In this document: positions 25,101-36,944 of the stretch, one piece after another
How the letters are laid out: the number at the start of each line of letters is the position of its first letter
Numbering within the stretch: position 1 is the first letter of the stretch
NCBI GenBank assembly: GCA_026214975.1
Contig: CM047815.1
Location: 77,033,299-77,097,298, forward strand
DNA: 64,000 nt
Source: Gentiana macrophylla
Taxonomy: Eukaryota > Streptophyta > Magnoliopsida > Gentianales > Gentianaceae
Direction: 5' to 3'
Program-made: the position numbers and the translations under genes
The notes under the pieces: model-generated
Databases searched by the model: none
The model's input: only the letters and a program-made list of their open reading frames with translations
What the model was told of the DNA's origin: nothing

Positions 25101-28100
25101 AATTTGTGTTTTTCTTGTGGTAACGAGTTGTCCTTCTTTGAAAAAAGGTTTTTCACGATAACGAGTTGACATCGCCGGAAATTGGTGTTTTCCCTTTATA
25201 ATGAGTAGAAATTTGTGTTTTATCTTTGGTAACGAGTTCGAATTCATGTTTTCTTCTTATTAACGAGTTCAAATTTGTGTTTTACTCTGGTAAAGATTTG
25301 TCCTTGCGAGAAAAAAAAGGTTTTTCCACGATAACGAGTTGACATCGCGGAAATTGGTGTTTTCCTTTATAATGAGTAGAAATTTGTGTTTTATCTTTGG
25401 TAGCGAGTTCGAATTCATGTTTTCATCATATTAACGAGTTCAAATTTGTGTTTTTCTCTGGTAACGAGTTGTCCTTCTTTGGAAAAAAGGCTTTTTCCCT
25501 GATAACGAGTTGACATCGCCGTAAATTTGTGTTTTCCCTTTATAACGAGTAGAAATTTGTGTTTTTTCTTTGGTAACGAGTTTGAATTCATTTTTTCTTC
25601 GTATTAACGCGTTCAAATTTGTGTTTTAATTAGGTAATGATTTTTCCTTGCAGAAAAAAGGTTTTTCCCTGATAACAAGTTGACATCGCCGGAAATTGGT
25701 GTTTTCCCTTTATAACGAGTAGAAATTTGTGTTTTATCTTTGGTAACGAGTTCGAATTCATGTTTTCATCATATTAACGAGTTCAAATTTGTGTTTTTCT
25801 CTGGTAACGAGTTGTCCTTTTGGAAAAAGGCTTTTTCACTGATAACGAGTTGACATCGCCGTAAATTTGTGTTTCCCCTTTATAGCGAGTAGAAATTTGT
25901 GTTTTTCTTTGGTAACGAGTTCGAATTCATGTTTTCTTCTTATTAACGAGTTCAAATTTGTGTTTTACTCTGGTAGCGAGTTGTCTTGCGATTTGAAAAA
26001 AGGTTTTTCCCTGATAACGAGTTGACATCGCCGGAAATTGGTGTTTTCCCTTTATAATGAGTAGAAATTTGTGTTTTTTCTTTGGTAACGAGTTCGAATT
26101 CATGTTTTCTTCATATTAACGAGTTCAAATTTGTGTTTTTCTCTGGTAATGAGTTGTCCTTGCAGAAAAAAGGTTTTTTCACGATACGAGTTGACATCGC
26201 GGAAATTTGTGTTTTCCCTTTATACGAGTAGAAATTTGTGTTTTTTCTTTGGTAACGAGTTCGAATTCATGTTTTCTTCTTATTAACGAGTTCAAATTTG
26301 TGTTTTACTCTGGTAACGATTTTTCCTTGCAGAAAAAAAAGGTTTTTCCCGATAATGAGTTGACATCGCCGGAAATTGGTGTTTTCCCTTTATAACGAGT
26401 AGAAATTTGTGTTTTATCTTTGGTAACGAGTTCGAATTCATGTTTTCATCATATTAACGAGTTCAAATTTGTGTTTTTCTCTGGTAACGAGTTGTCCTTG
26501 CTTTGGAAAAAGGCTTTTCCACGATAACGAGTTGACATCGCCGTAAATTTGTGTTTTCCCTTTATAGCGAGTAGAAATTTGTGTTTTTCTTTGGTAGCGA
26601 GTTCGAATTCATGTTTTCTTCTTATTGCGAGTTCAAATTTGTGTTTTACTTTGGTAACGATTTGTCCTTGCGAGAAAAAAAGGTTTTTTCACGATATGAG
26701 TTGACATCGCCGTAAATTTGTGTTTTCCCTTTATATCGAGTAGAAATTTGTGTTTTATCTTTGGTAACGAGTTCGAATTCATGTTTTCATCATATTAACG
26801 AGTTCAAATTTGTGTTTTTCTCATGGTAACGAGTTGTCCTTGCTGGAAAAAAAGGCTTTTTCCCTGATAACGAGTTGACATCGCCGTAAATTTGTGTTTT
26901 CCCTTTATAACGAGTAGAAATTTGTGTTTTTCTTTGGTAACGAGTTCGAATTCATGTTTTCTTCTTATTAACGAGTTCAAATTTGTGTTTTACTCTGGTA
27001 ATGATTTTTCCTTGCGAAAAAAAAGGTTTTTCCCTGATAACGAGTTGACATCGCCGTAAATTTGTGTTTTCCCTTTATAACGAGTAGAAATTTGTGTTTT
27101 TTCTTTGGTAACGAGTTCGAATTCATGTTTTCTTCTTATTAACGAGTTCAAATTTGTGTTTTACTCAGGTAATGATTTTTCCTTGCAGAAAAAAAGGTTT
27201 TTCCCTGATAACGAGTTGACATCGCCGGAAATTGGTGTTTTCCCTTTATAACGAGTAGAAATTTGTGTTTTTCTTTGGTAACGAGTTCGAATTCATGTTT
27301 TCTTCTTATTAACGAGTTCAAATTTGTGTTTTACTCTGGTAACGATTTGTCCTTGCAAGAAAAAAAAGGTTTTTTTTCCCTGATAACGAGTTGACATCGC
27401 CGGAAATTGGTGTTTTCCCTTTATAATGAGTAGAAATTTGTGTTTTATCTTTGGTAACGAGTTCGAATTCATGTTTTCATCATATTAACGAGTTCAAATT
27501 TGTGTTTTTCTCTGGTAATGAGTTGTCCTTGCTAGAAAAAAGGCTTTTTCCATGATAACGAGTTGACATCGCCGGAAATTTGTGTTTTCCCTTTATAATG
27601 AGTAGAAATTTGTGTTTTTCTTTGGTAACGAGTTTGAATTCATGTTTTCTTCTTATTAACGAGTTCAAATTTGTGTTTTACTCTGGTAACGATTTTTCCT
27701 TGCGAGAAAAAAAGGTTTTTCCCTGATAACGAGTTGACATCGCCGGAAATTGGTGTTTTCCCTTTATAACGAGTAGAAATTTGTGTTTTATCTTTGGTAA
27801 CGAGTTCGAATTCATGTTTTCATCATATTAACGAGTTCAAATTTGTGTTTTTCTCCGGTAACGAGTTGTCCTAGCTGGAAAAAGGTTTTTCACCTGATAA
27901 CGAGTTGACATCGCCGTAAATTTGTGTTTTCCCTTTATAACGAGTAGAAATTTGTGTTTTTTCTTTGGTAACGAGTTTGAATTCATGTTTTCTTCTTATT
28001 AACGAGTTCAAATTTGTGTTTTACTCAGGTAATGATTTTTCCTTGCAGAAAAAAAGGTTTTTCCCTGATAACGAGTTGACATCGCCGGAAATTGGTGTTT

Positions 28101-31100
28101 TCCCTTTATAATGAGTAGAAATTTGTGTTTTATCTTTGGTAACGAGTTCGAATTCATGTTTTCATCATATTAACGAGTTCAAATTTGTGTTTTTCTCTGG
28201 TAACGAGTTGTCCTTGCTGGAAAAAAGGCTTTTTCCCTGATAACGAGTTGACATCGCCGTAAATTTGTGTTTTCCCTTTATAATGAGTAGAAATTTGTGT
28301 TTTATCTTTGGTAACGAGTTTGAATTCATGTTTTCATCATATTAACGAGTTCAAATTTGTGTTTTTCTCTGGTAACGAGTTGTCCTTGCGGAAAAAAAGG
28401 TTTTTCCCTGATAACGAGTTGACATCGCCGTAAATTTGTGTTTTCCCTTTATAACGAGTAGAAATTTGTGTTTTTTCTTTGGTAACGAGTTTGAATTCAT
28501 GTTTTCTTCTTATTAACGAGTTCAAATTTGTGTTTTACTCTGGTAATGATTTGTCCTTGCAGAAAAAAGGTTTTTCCCGATAATGAGTTGACATCGCCGG
28601 AAATTGGTGTTTTCCCTTTATAATGAGTAGAAATTTGTGTTTTATCTTTGGTAACGAGTTCGAATTCATGTTTTCATCATATTAACGAGTTCAAATTTGT
28701 GTTTTCTATGGTAACGAGTTGTCCTTGCTGGAAAAAAGGCTTTTTCCCTGATAACGAGTTGACATCGCCGTAAATTTGTGTTTTCCCTTTATATCGAGTA
28801 GAAATTTGTGTTTTTTCTTTGGTAACGAGTTCGAATTCATGTTTTCTTCTTATTAAAGAGTTCAAATTTGTGTTTTACTTTGGTAACGATTTGTCCTTGC
28901 AGAAAAAAGGTTTTTCCCTGATAACGAGTTGACATCGCCGGAAATTGGTGTTTTCCCTTTATAACGAGTAGAAATTTGTGTTTTATCTTTGGTAACGAGT
29001 TCGAATTCATGTTTTCATCATATTAACGAGTTCAAATTTGTGTTTTTCTCTGGTAACGAGTTGTCCTAGCTGGAAAAAAGGCTTTTTCCCTGATAACGAG
29101 TTGACATCGCCGTAAATTTGTGTTTTCCCTTTATAACGAGTAGAAATTTGTGTTTTTTCTTTGGTAACGAGTTCGAATTCATGTTTTCTTCTTATTAACG
29201 AGTTCAAATTTGTGTTTTAATCAGGTAATGATTTTTCCTTGCAGAAAAAAAACTTTTTCCCTGATAACGAGTTGTCATCGCCGTAAATTTGTGTTTTCCC
29301 TTTATAACGAGTAGAAATTTGTGTTTTTTCTTTGGTAACGAGTTCGAATTCATGTTTTCTTCTTATTAACGAGTTCAAATTTGTTTTACTCAGGTAATGA
29401 TTTTTCCTTGCAGAAAAAAAGGTTTTTTCCCTGATAACGAGTTGACATAGCCGGAAATTGGTGTTTTCCCTTTATAACGAGTTGAAATTTGTGTTTTATC
29501 TTTGGTAACGAGTTCGAATTCATGTTTTCTTCTTATTAACGAGTTCAAATTTGTGTTTTACTCTGGTAACGATTTGTCCTTGCGAGAAAAAAAAGGTTTT
29601 TTTCCTGATAACGAGTTGACATCGCGGAAATTGGTGTTTTCCCTTTATAATGAGTAGAAATTTGTGTTTTATCTTTGGTAACGAGTTCGAATTCATGTTT
29701 TCTTCTTATTAACGAGTTCAAATTTGTGTTTTACTCTGGTAATGATTTGTCCTGGCAGAAAAAAGGTTTTTCCCTGATAACGAGTTGACATCGCCGGAAA
29801 TTGGTGTTTTCCCTTTATAACGTGTAGAAATTTGTGTTTTATCTTTGGTAACGAGTTCGAATTCATGTTTTCATCATTCTAACGAGTTCAAATTTGGGTT
29901 TTTCTATGGTAACGAGTTGTCCTTGCTGGAAAAAAGGCTTTTTCCCTGATAACGAGTTGACATCGCCGTAAATTTGTGTTTTCCCTTTATAACGAGTAGA
30001 AATTTGTGTTTTTTCTTTGGTAACGAGTTCAAATTCATGTTTTCTTCTTATTAACGAGTTCAAATTTGTGTTTTAATCAGGTAATGATTTTTCCTTGCAG
30101 AAAAAAATGTTTTTTCCCTGATAACGAGTTGACATCGCCGGAAATTTGTGTTTTCCCTTTATAACGAGTAGAAATTTGTGTTTTTTCTTTGGTAACGAGT
30201 TCGAATTCATGTTTTCTTCTTATTAACGAGTTCAAATTTGTGTTTTACTCTGGTAACGATTTGTCCTTGTGGAAAATAAGGTTTTTCCCTGATAACGAGT
30301 TGACATCGACGGAAATTGGTGTTTTCCCTTTATAACGAGTAGAAATTGTGTTTTATCTTTGGAAACGAGTTCGAATTCATGTTTTCATCATATTGACGAG
30401 TTCAAATTTGTGTTTTTCTCTAGTAACGAGTTGTCCTTGCTGGAAAAAAGGCTTTTTCCCTGATAACGAGTTGACATCGCCGTAAATTTGTGTTTTCCCT
30501 TTATAACGAGTATAAATTTGTGTTTTTTCTTTGGTAACGAGTTCGAATTCATGTTTTCTTCTTATTAACGAGTTTAAATTTGTGTTTTACTCATGTAATG
30601 ATTTTTCCTTGCAGAAAAAAGTTTTTTCCCCGATAACGAGTTGACATCGCCGGAAATTGGTGTTTTCCCTTTATAATGAGTAGAAATTTGTGTTTTATCT
30701 TTGGTAACGAGTTCGAATTCTTGTTTTCATCATATTAACGAGTTCAAATTTGGGTTTTTCTCTGGTAACGAGTTGTCCTTGCTAGAAAAAAGGCTTTTTC
30801 CCTGATAACGAGTTGACTTCGCCGGAAATTTGTGTTTTCCCTTTCTAACGAGTAGAAATTTGTGTTTTTTCTTTGGTAACGAGTTCGAATTCATGTTTTC
30901 TTCTTATTAACGAGTTCAAATTTGTGTTTTACTCTGGTACCGATTTGTCCTTGCGAGAAAAAAAAAGGTTTTTTCCCTGATAACGAGTTGACATCGCCGG
31001 AAATTGGTGTTTTCCCTTTATAACGAGTAGAAATTTGTGTTTTATCTTTGGTAACGAGTTCGAATTCATGTTTTCATCATATTAACGAGTTCAAATTTGT

Positions 31101-31392
31101 GTTTTTCTATGGTAACGAGTTGTCCTTGCTGGAAAAAGGCTTTTTCCCTGATAACGAGTTGACATCGCCGGAAATTTATGTTTTCCCTTTATAACGAGTA
31201 GAAATTTGTGTTTTTTCTTTGGTAACGAGTTCGAATTCATGTTTTCTTCTTATTAACGAGTTCAAATTTGTGTTTTACTCTGGTAACGATTTATCCTTGC
31301 GTAGAAAAAAGGTTTTTTCCCGAATTCATGTTTTCTTCTTATTAACAAGTTCAAATTTGTGTTTTTCTCTGGTAACGAGTTGTCCTTGCAGA
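10197..31392. repeat. Giant tandem array, about 171-bp monomer and 342-bp dimer
   Basis: About 124 head-to-tail monomers. The landmark CATCATATT recurs near 10286, 10628, 10972, 11314 and 11655, spacings of 341-344 bp, so the higher-order unit is a dimer. Type A has TTCATCATATTAACG, GAGTTGTCC and CGCCGTAAA. Type B has TTCTTCTTATTAACG, GATTTGTCC and CGCCGGAAATTGG. Each monomer divides into five sub-units of about 40, 31, 31, 30 and 39 bp, each starting TAACGA and mostly containing AAATTTGTGTTTT. The period is a multiple of three, so short ORFs recur on both strands. Every plus-strand frame has at least one stop per monomer, so the array is not coding. The first 70 bp (10197-10265) and the last unit (31320-31392) are degenerate. 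An EcoRI site (GAATTC) occurs once in most monomers. Confidence 0.97.
11875..11974. other. Assembly gap of exactly 100 N
   Basis: 100 consecutive N inside the tandem array. A round 100 usually means a gap of unknown size, so array length and phase across it are not known. Confidence 0.99.
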
Positions 31393-32357
31393 AAAAAAGT
31401 GGGATCTACAAGCCAAAGAGGTTCTCTGGACTAGCTCAAAGACAGCCCTATCCTAGTCAAGTTGAACCCACAAAAGTTGCTGATGCTCTTGCTAACCCAG
31501 ATTGGAAAAAGGCAATGGAGGAGGAATATAAGGCACTGAGTGATAATCACACATGGGATCTAGTGCCACCAGATCCCTCACAACATATAGTGGGCAACAA
31601 GTGGGTATACAAACTAAAACTCAAGCCAGATGGCAGTGTCTTGAAGCATAAGGCAAGACTTGTGGCAAAGGGGTTCCATCAACAGCCAGGGATAAACTAT
31701 AATGATACATTCAGTCCAGTTGCAAAGTCATCTACAATCAGGGTTGTCCTGTCACTTGCTGTTCAAAAACATTGGCCAATTCAACAGGTAGACATCAACA
31801 ATGCATTCTTGAATGGTACTCTACATGAGACTGTTTTTATGGCTCAGCCAGAGGGGTTTGTAAACCCTAACAAACCTTCACATGTCTGCAAACTAAACAA
31901 GGCATTATATGGCCTCAAGCAAGCCCCTAGGGCATGGTTTGATGAGATGAAGAATCAGTTGTTGAAGTGGGGTTTCAGACAATCAGTATCAGATAGCTCC
32001 TTGTTCATATTCAAGCATGATCAGACTGTGTTGTATGTCCTTGTCTATGTAGATGATTTCTTTGATCACAGGGAACTCATCGGATGCTATCCAAAAGTTT
32101 GTTAGAGTTTGAATTCTAAATTTCCTCTCAAAGATCTAGTCCTATTTCACATTTCCTAGGGATGGAGGTTCATAGGATCACGACACACTTGTTCTCTCTC
32201 AAAAACAGTATGCATTACAGTTATTGGACAAGATGGATATGGGAAATCTGAAACCAAGTCCAACTCCTATGATCTCTGGGAAGATTCTGAGGCCTGACGA
32301 AGGGGAACCATTACAGAATCCTACACCTTATAGGAGTGCTATTGGAGGCTGCGAGAT
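31393..32357 (+). pseudogene. Copia reverse transcriptase, frameshifted after YVDD
   Basis: Resumes at KSGIYKPKRF, the linker that precedes reverse transcriptase in plant copia polyproteins. It continues open through DWKKAMEEEYKAL, KWVYKLKLKPDGS, DINNAFLNG, KALYGLKQAPRAWF and the catalytic YVDD (near 32046-32060). Directly after YVDD the frame shifts: the family sequence ITGNSSDAIQKFV continues one frame over and reaches a stop at 32110. From there to 32357 recognisable pieces (LSLKQYALQLLDKMDM, KPSPTPM, PYRSAIGG) lie in mixed frames with stops. The domain is complete in content but not translatable as one chain. Confidence 0.92.
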
Positions 32358-33000
32358 TTGACTTTTACAAGGCTCGACCTATCCTTTTCTGTGAACACTC
32401 TGTCACAGTTCATGCATGCTCCTACCCGAACACCTGGAAGGCTCAAAGAGGTCTTTGAGATACATCAAGGGACAGTTCATCTAGGCACGGTGTTCAAATC
32501 TTACGTAACTTTGCAAATTCAAGGTTTTCTCGATGCAGATTGGGGTTGCAATCCCTTTGACAGAAAGTCAGTAGCAGGTTATTGTGTTTTTCTAGGGCAT
32601 TCTCTAGTCTCCTGGTCATCTAAGAAACAACAGGTGGTGTCCAGGTCCAGCACTGAATCAGAATATAGAGCTCTTGCTCATTTGGCAGCTGAAGTGTTAT
32701 GGCTCCAGTCCTTACTCAGAGAAATGCATATCTTTCTTCCCAGCAAACCACAGCTGTATAGTGACAATATTGGAGCTGAGTCACTGGCTCAGAATCCAGT
32801 GTTCCATGCTCATACAAAACATATAGAGATCGATGTTCATTTTGTCAGACACCATGTTCTAGCTGGTCATCTACAAGTCTCACATGTATCATCAATGGAT
32901 CAGCTGGCTTATTGCCTTACAAAACCAGTGGCTGGAGCACAGTTTACTTCCTCAAGATTCAAACTCAATGTGGAACACTCCCCATTTAGCTTGAGGGGGC
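32358..33000 (+). pseudogene. Copia RNase H domain
   Basis: One open frame (start codon at 32358) covers the connection region and RNase H. The catalytic residues are seen in GFLDADWG (Asp), SRSSTESEYRAL (Glu) and LYSDNIGA (Asp). HTKHIEIDVHFVRHHV and the C-terminal LAYCLTKP motif follow, as in other copia elements. The frame runs over the polypurine tract into the LTR, ending at 33029. It is detached from reverse transcriptase by frameshifts upstream. Confidence 0.92.
32989..33000 (+). other. Polypurine tract
   Basis: The stretch GCTTGAGGGGGC ends at the base before the 3' LTR. It is short but in the expected place for plus-strand priming. Confidence 0.7.
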
Positions 33001-33229
33001 TGTTGAAGTATAAGCCTAGTCTTAGATGAAATATGTTTGGACTTGTGTGGTATATTTGGGCCTAGTTATTATGATCTAGTTTGTAATAAGATAGATAAGC
33101 CCATAAGCCCAAGTATCTAGATAAGAATGAGTTTGTTATTCTGTTAGGAATTAAGGGATGATATAATGATGTAATTCTGGAACATTTGAGGTAATGAAAC
33201 AAGATTAATCTTATCTTCTTTTTCTAAGT
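33001..33229 (+). repeat. 3' LTR of the array-bearing copia element
   Basis: 229 bp, 227 of 229 positions identical to 7103-7331. It is followed at once by the target duplication ATGTG (33230-33234). Confidence 0.95.
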
Positions 33230-33238
33230 ATGTGAGTG

Positions 33239-33278
33239 AAAATAATAATAATAATAATAAATAAAATAATAATAATAG
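33239..33278. repeat. AAT microsatellite
   Basis: Imperfect run of AAT units (with one AAAT slip) just after the element's target duplication. Confidence 0.9.
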
Positions 33279-33855
33279 ATAAATTATACTTTATTATTCG
33301 AAACACAAAAGTAATAGAATTTGTAGGAGAATGAATAGAAAAGAAATATTATTATAATATTTACAGTCTTATAGGTTAGACTATATTAAATGAAAACAAA
33401 TGGTTGGGTGCAATTTATGTGACTTGGCCGAACAACGGAAGGTGATTTAACCACCGATCTCATTTGGACCAGAAACGTGGTCCCAAAAAAACAAACAAAA
33501 CTTGAACCACAAAATCAGTTTTTCGGGTGATAATATGTGTTCTTTTCTGTGTATTTAATATTTATCATTTTCCCCGAACAACAGAGCTCATGGGAATTGT
33601 TTGAGCCAAAAAGAAAAATTAAAGAAAAATAAGAAAGAACGAGTTTTTCTTATCAATCTTAGTCACTTGCTATAATTAAGAGATAAAGAGCCAAAAGTCT
33701 TTTTTTTTGTACAAAATAAATAAATAGGACACACATATTTTTTTAGTTGCAAAAATGACAAACAATTTCTGCGATGATAAAAACCCTTTTATTCAAGTGA
33801 CGCGCGTTTCAAATGCTTCAGTTTAACTTTCATCCGCTTCAGCCTTCAGGTTTGA

Positions 33856-34200
33856 TTTTTTTTTTTTTTTTTTTTTTTTTTCCAAACATTCGTAGCTTTT
33901 GATTCTAACTCCGATCATCGTGAAATTTTTCACCAAAATTCATTTTTTTTTTTTTTAATTTGAGCTCAAATACGATACTCCTTCCGAGCGTATATTTTGA
34001 AAGTCGAAAAAATATTTATGATTAACTTGAGCCGCTTATTCTTATAAACGATCGTAACTTTTGATTTAGAACACCGATCATCAAAATTGTTTCACCAAAG
34101 TTCATATATTTTTTATCTTCATTTTGAGACGCGTTTGATACCTTTTCGACGTAGTATTTGAAAGCGAATTTAATCGCGGCATTTTGTTCACATGATGATC
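33856..34200. repeat. T28 tract and a diverged duplicated unit
   Basis: 28 consecutive T at 33856-33883. Next come two diverged copies of a unit of about 130-155 bp, near 33886-34010 and 34043-34170. Shared pieces are CGTAACTTTTGATT (with changes), CCGATCATC, TTTCACCAAA and a late ATACC/TTTGAAAG stretch. Such units are common inside plant LTR-element UTRs, but no element ends are seen. Confidence 0.5.
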
Positions 34201-35693
34201 GATATCGATGTCGATGTCGATGTCGATATGATATGATGTCGAGGCTTATTTAAAGCTTAATTCAAGTGACTACTTCAAGGCACATAGCATTGGCTCATAT
34301 AAGGCTCATTTAAGAGCTTAATTCAAGTGATTAACTATTAAGCCTATATCAAGTTTATGTGGTTTTGATTGATAAAATGAATAACATAGATTAACTTAAT
34401 TAAGGTGTGGTGTTTATAACATGCGAGGTTGAGTTAATCACTTGAATTAAGCCTAAAAGTACATCGGACTAAAAGGTAATACATAAAAGATCAATACAAA
34501 TGGACTATAGATTTAGTACAATAGGTGTACATCGGACTAAAAGGTAATACATAGAAGAACAATACAAGTGCAAAAACGATCTGAACTATCACCAAATTAT
34601 AAGAAGGATATTCAAGTTGAAAGAACTAAATTATCATGCCCGGAATTCACAAGGTGATGAATTACAAGTTCGAAGAAGCCAATGAACAGAGCTATCTATT
34701 ACATGATGATACAATGTAGATCAAAACCTCAAAGACACCAAGGCACATAGTAAGCTATGAACTAAGCCTATCTATTGCATTAAGGCACACGATATTAGTA
34801 GTATCAATAGTATCGATGATCGGAAGTATCGATGATCGTGATGTCGATATCGAAGTATCGACGTCGATGTAAAGTATCGATTGATCAGGCTCAAAATGAC
34901 TCTCCTTTCGATTTTTTGTTCCAAGGTCTATGTCCCCAAGTCCTTGATATGGCTGAATGTCTTCTTACGATTCAAGCACTCATATTTACTTATTTTTGGA
35001 GCATGTTTCGATACTACTTTTCTTTAGGATCATTTCTTTTAGGCCTCTTCTTGTTCTTGGGTTCAATCACATTAGGCCACCATGCCAATCGGCTTTCTCT
35101 TAAAGCAGACATAAGCCTTAAACAATCGTTCTATGTTTTCATCATCCCGAACCGAAGAGGCATGTCTATTACCGTTTTGTTCGGTGAATTACCTCCGTCG
35201 TGAGGCTCGGGTTTCTTTAACAAGGTATCTAGACTAGACAATTTTGCGCCGCCTTTGAATTCCATAATATGCGCAATTTGCCATTTGTTTTTCTTCTTCT
35301 TTGTAGGAGTTGCGGTAGGCTTATGAAGGCTTGTATAACTTCATCACCATTTTCTTGTATACGTGAATCGAAAAGTTGCGGACAAAAACAGCAGATCAAA
35401 ATCCAAGTTTACACACACATTTGAGTCAGACAAAATGAAGACATAATCTGTTCATTTCAAACGGAATATCTTCTTGATTCTCCCATATCAGTCTCATTTA
35501 AGGCTTAATTCAAGTGACTACTTCAAGTCACATATATCTGGCTCATTTAAGGCTTAATTCAAGGGACAGAATATCATATATGGCTCATATAAGGCTCATA
35601 TAAGGCATACAATATCACTAACAGTATCATATAAGGCATACAATATCGATTATCGATATCGATGATCGATATGATGATCGATGTCGATGTCGA
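34199..35693. repeat. CGAT-rich simple-repeat islands with GGCTTAATTCAAGTGAC repeats
   Basis: Three islands rich in ATCGATGTCGAT-type units lie at 34199-34242, 34805-34882 and 35641-35693. Around them the motif GGCTTAATTCAAGTGAC or close variants occurs at 34255, 34316, 35502 and 35551, and inverted at 34438-34453. A 27-bp direct repeat starting GTACATCGGACTAAAAGG occurs at 34460 and 34527. No supported gene; the frame at 34832-35203 lacks family features. Confidence 0.6.
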
Positions 35694-36944
35694 ATGAGGC
35701 TCATTTCATTTCAAATGGTCACAACAAAAGTCTGCGATAGAACCATAGAAATCAAGGCAAAAAGCAATCCTTAAGTACTTGATTAACATATAAAAGTCAA
35801 AGTTGCAAGCTTTTAATCAAGGGGAGGTGAACCACAAAAGAAAATAGATGGAAAACTGCAATAAAAGCATGCATTCACCGCTTGATGTATTGCAAGTAGC
35901 CCTTCAGAATCAATCAATCAAAAAGCTTTCTACCAAAACTTTATTCACAAAAAATAAAAACAACAAAGAACTCAATATTGGTCTTCAAAAGTAAATCATA
36001 GTCCGCACACCAAGGAATCTGACGGGACCACAAAATACTAGATGCGATTTTTATTAATTTGCTTAGCCAAATGAAAAGCAGCTAAAAGAATCGAAAATTT
36101 GAGGAATTGATAAATGAAATGAAACCAAAATCCATACACTAGCTATATAACAAAACAAAACAAGATTTCAAACATTCAAAAGAACATCTAATAGCCGAAG
36201 AAAATTAATAATCATTTACTAAAAAATGCAGGGTGCGGTGGTGCCTGGATGCGGCGGCGGTGCTCTTCGGGCTTTGGCTCCTCTTGTTGTGCCGTCAGGC
36301 CAGCTGCTGCGGATTACCGGAGTCCAAGTGGTGCGGTGGTGAATGGTAGTGAGCTAGAAAGTTTGGAGGTTGGGCTTGGGGCGTTTAGAGAAGGAATACA
36401 ACTCATGATGATTGCCGATGTTGTTTTAGAGAAGGAATCTGAGAATGCTCAAATAAGGGCATATTTGTCGGTGATATTTATTTGTCTTAATGCAACTAAA
36501 AATCGTTTGGATTAAAAATTAAATAAGGGGGGAAATGTGGACTTTTACCTAATTTTTCCTATAATTAATTAGTGAAAGCATGATTGAGCTTTGATTTGAA
36601 TTCACGGTGTTTTTTTTTTACCATTTTAAGCATTAAAACTACTCCAAAATCACTTTAAAATGATATGAAATTATACTACAACATATTAATAAGAAAATGG
36701 TTAAACATCTAAATAACACATTTAGATTTGGTTGAAAAGGGTGCCGTAAGTAATCAAATCGGGTCGGGTTATGCATGGGTAAGAGATCATTATTAAAAAG
36801 AAATTGGAAAAGGAGGAAGGGACGTGGGGTATATCGGGTATGAATTTAGAAGGAATGGGATACAGCTTATTTGCACAAAAATTATTAGAGTAACCTTATT
36901 TCATAAAGAAAAGTTCGGAAATGACTTATTTAATAAAACCCCTG
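35694..36944. other. No recognisable gene; one GC-richer short frame
   Basis: AT-rich and featureless except for a short GC-rich patch near 36230-36330, which opens a plus-strand frame of 88 codons (36249-36515). Its composition is unlike its surroundings, so it could be a captured gene fragment. No domain is recognised and I do not call it a gene. Confidence 0.4.

Larger units (their letters stand above)
7103..33229 (+). mobile_element. Ty1/copia retrotransposon expanded to 26.1 kb by an internal satellite array
   Basis: Complete from LTR to LTR, flanked by the 5-bp direct repeat ATGTG (7098-7102 and 33230-33234), which marks the original insertion. It contains a 5' LTR, primer site, gag-protease, integrase, a tandem array (10197-31392), reverse transcriptase, RNase H, polypurine tract and 3' LTR. 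Without the array it is about 4.9 kb, the normal size of a plant copia element. Domain order and motifs resemble the RE1-type group; that sub-lineage is inference. Every domain after protease is frameshifted, so the copy cannot make its own proteins. Confidence 0.95.

Noticed and set aside
10197..31392. CRISPR-like array
   Set aside because: Units are contiguous tandem repeats without unique spacers, in a plant nuclear context.
10197..31392. Relation to primate 171-bp alpha satellite
   Set aside because: Only the length agrees. No CENP-B box or sequence likeness, and the host context is plant.
10277..31434. Dozens of similar short ORFs in the array (about 62-114 codons, e.g. minus-strand MNSLIRRKHEFEL...)
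   Set aside because: They recur because the period is a multiple of three. No plus-strand frame runs through a monomer without a stop, starts are arbitrary, and there is no codon-level conservation beyond the DNA repeat itself.
34832..35203. 123-codon ORF with a hydrophobic middle
   Set aside because: Starts within CGAT simple repeat, no family features, no splice or neighbouring exon support.
36249..36515. 88-codon ORF in a GC-rich patch
   Set aside because: No domain recognised; composition alone is not evidence of a gene. Left as a note.
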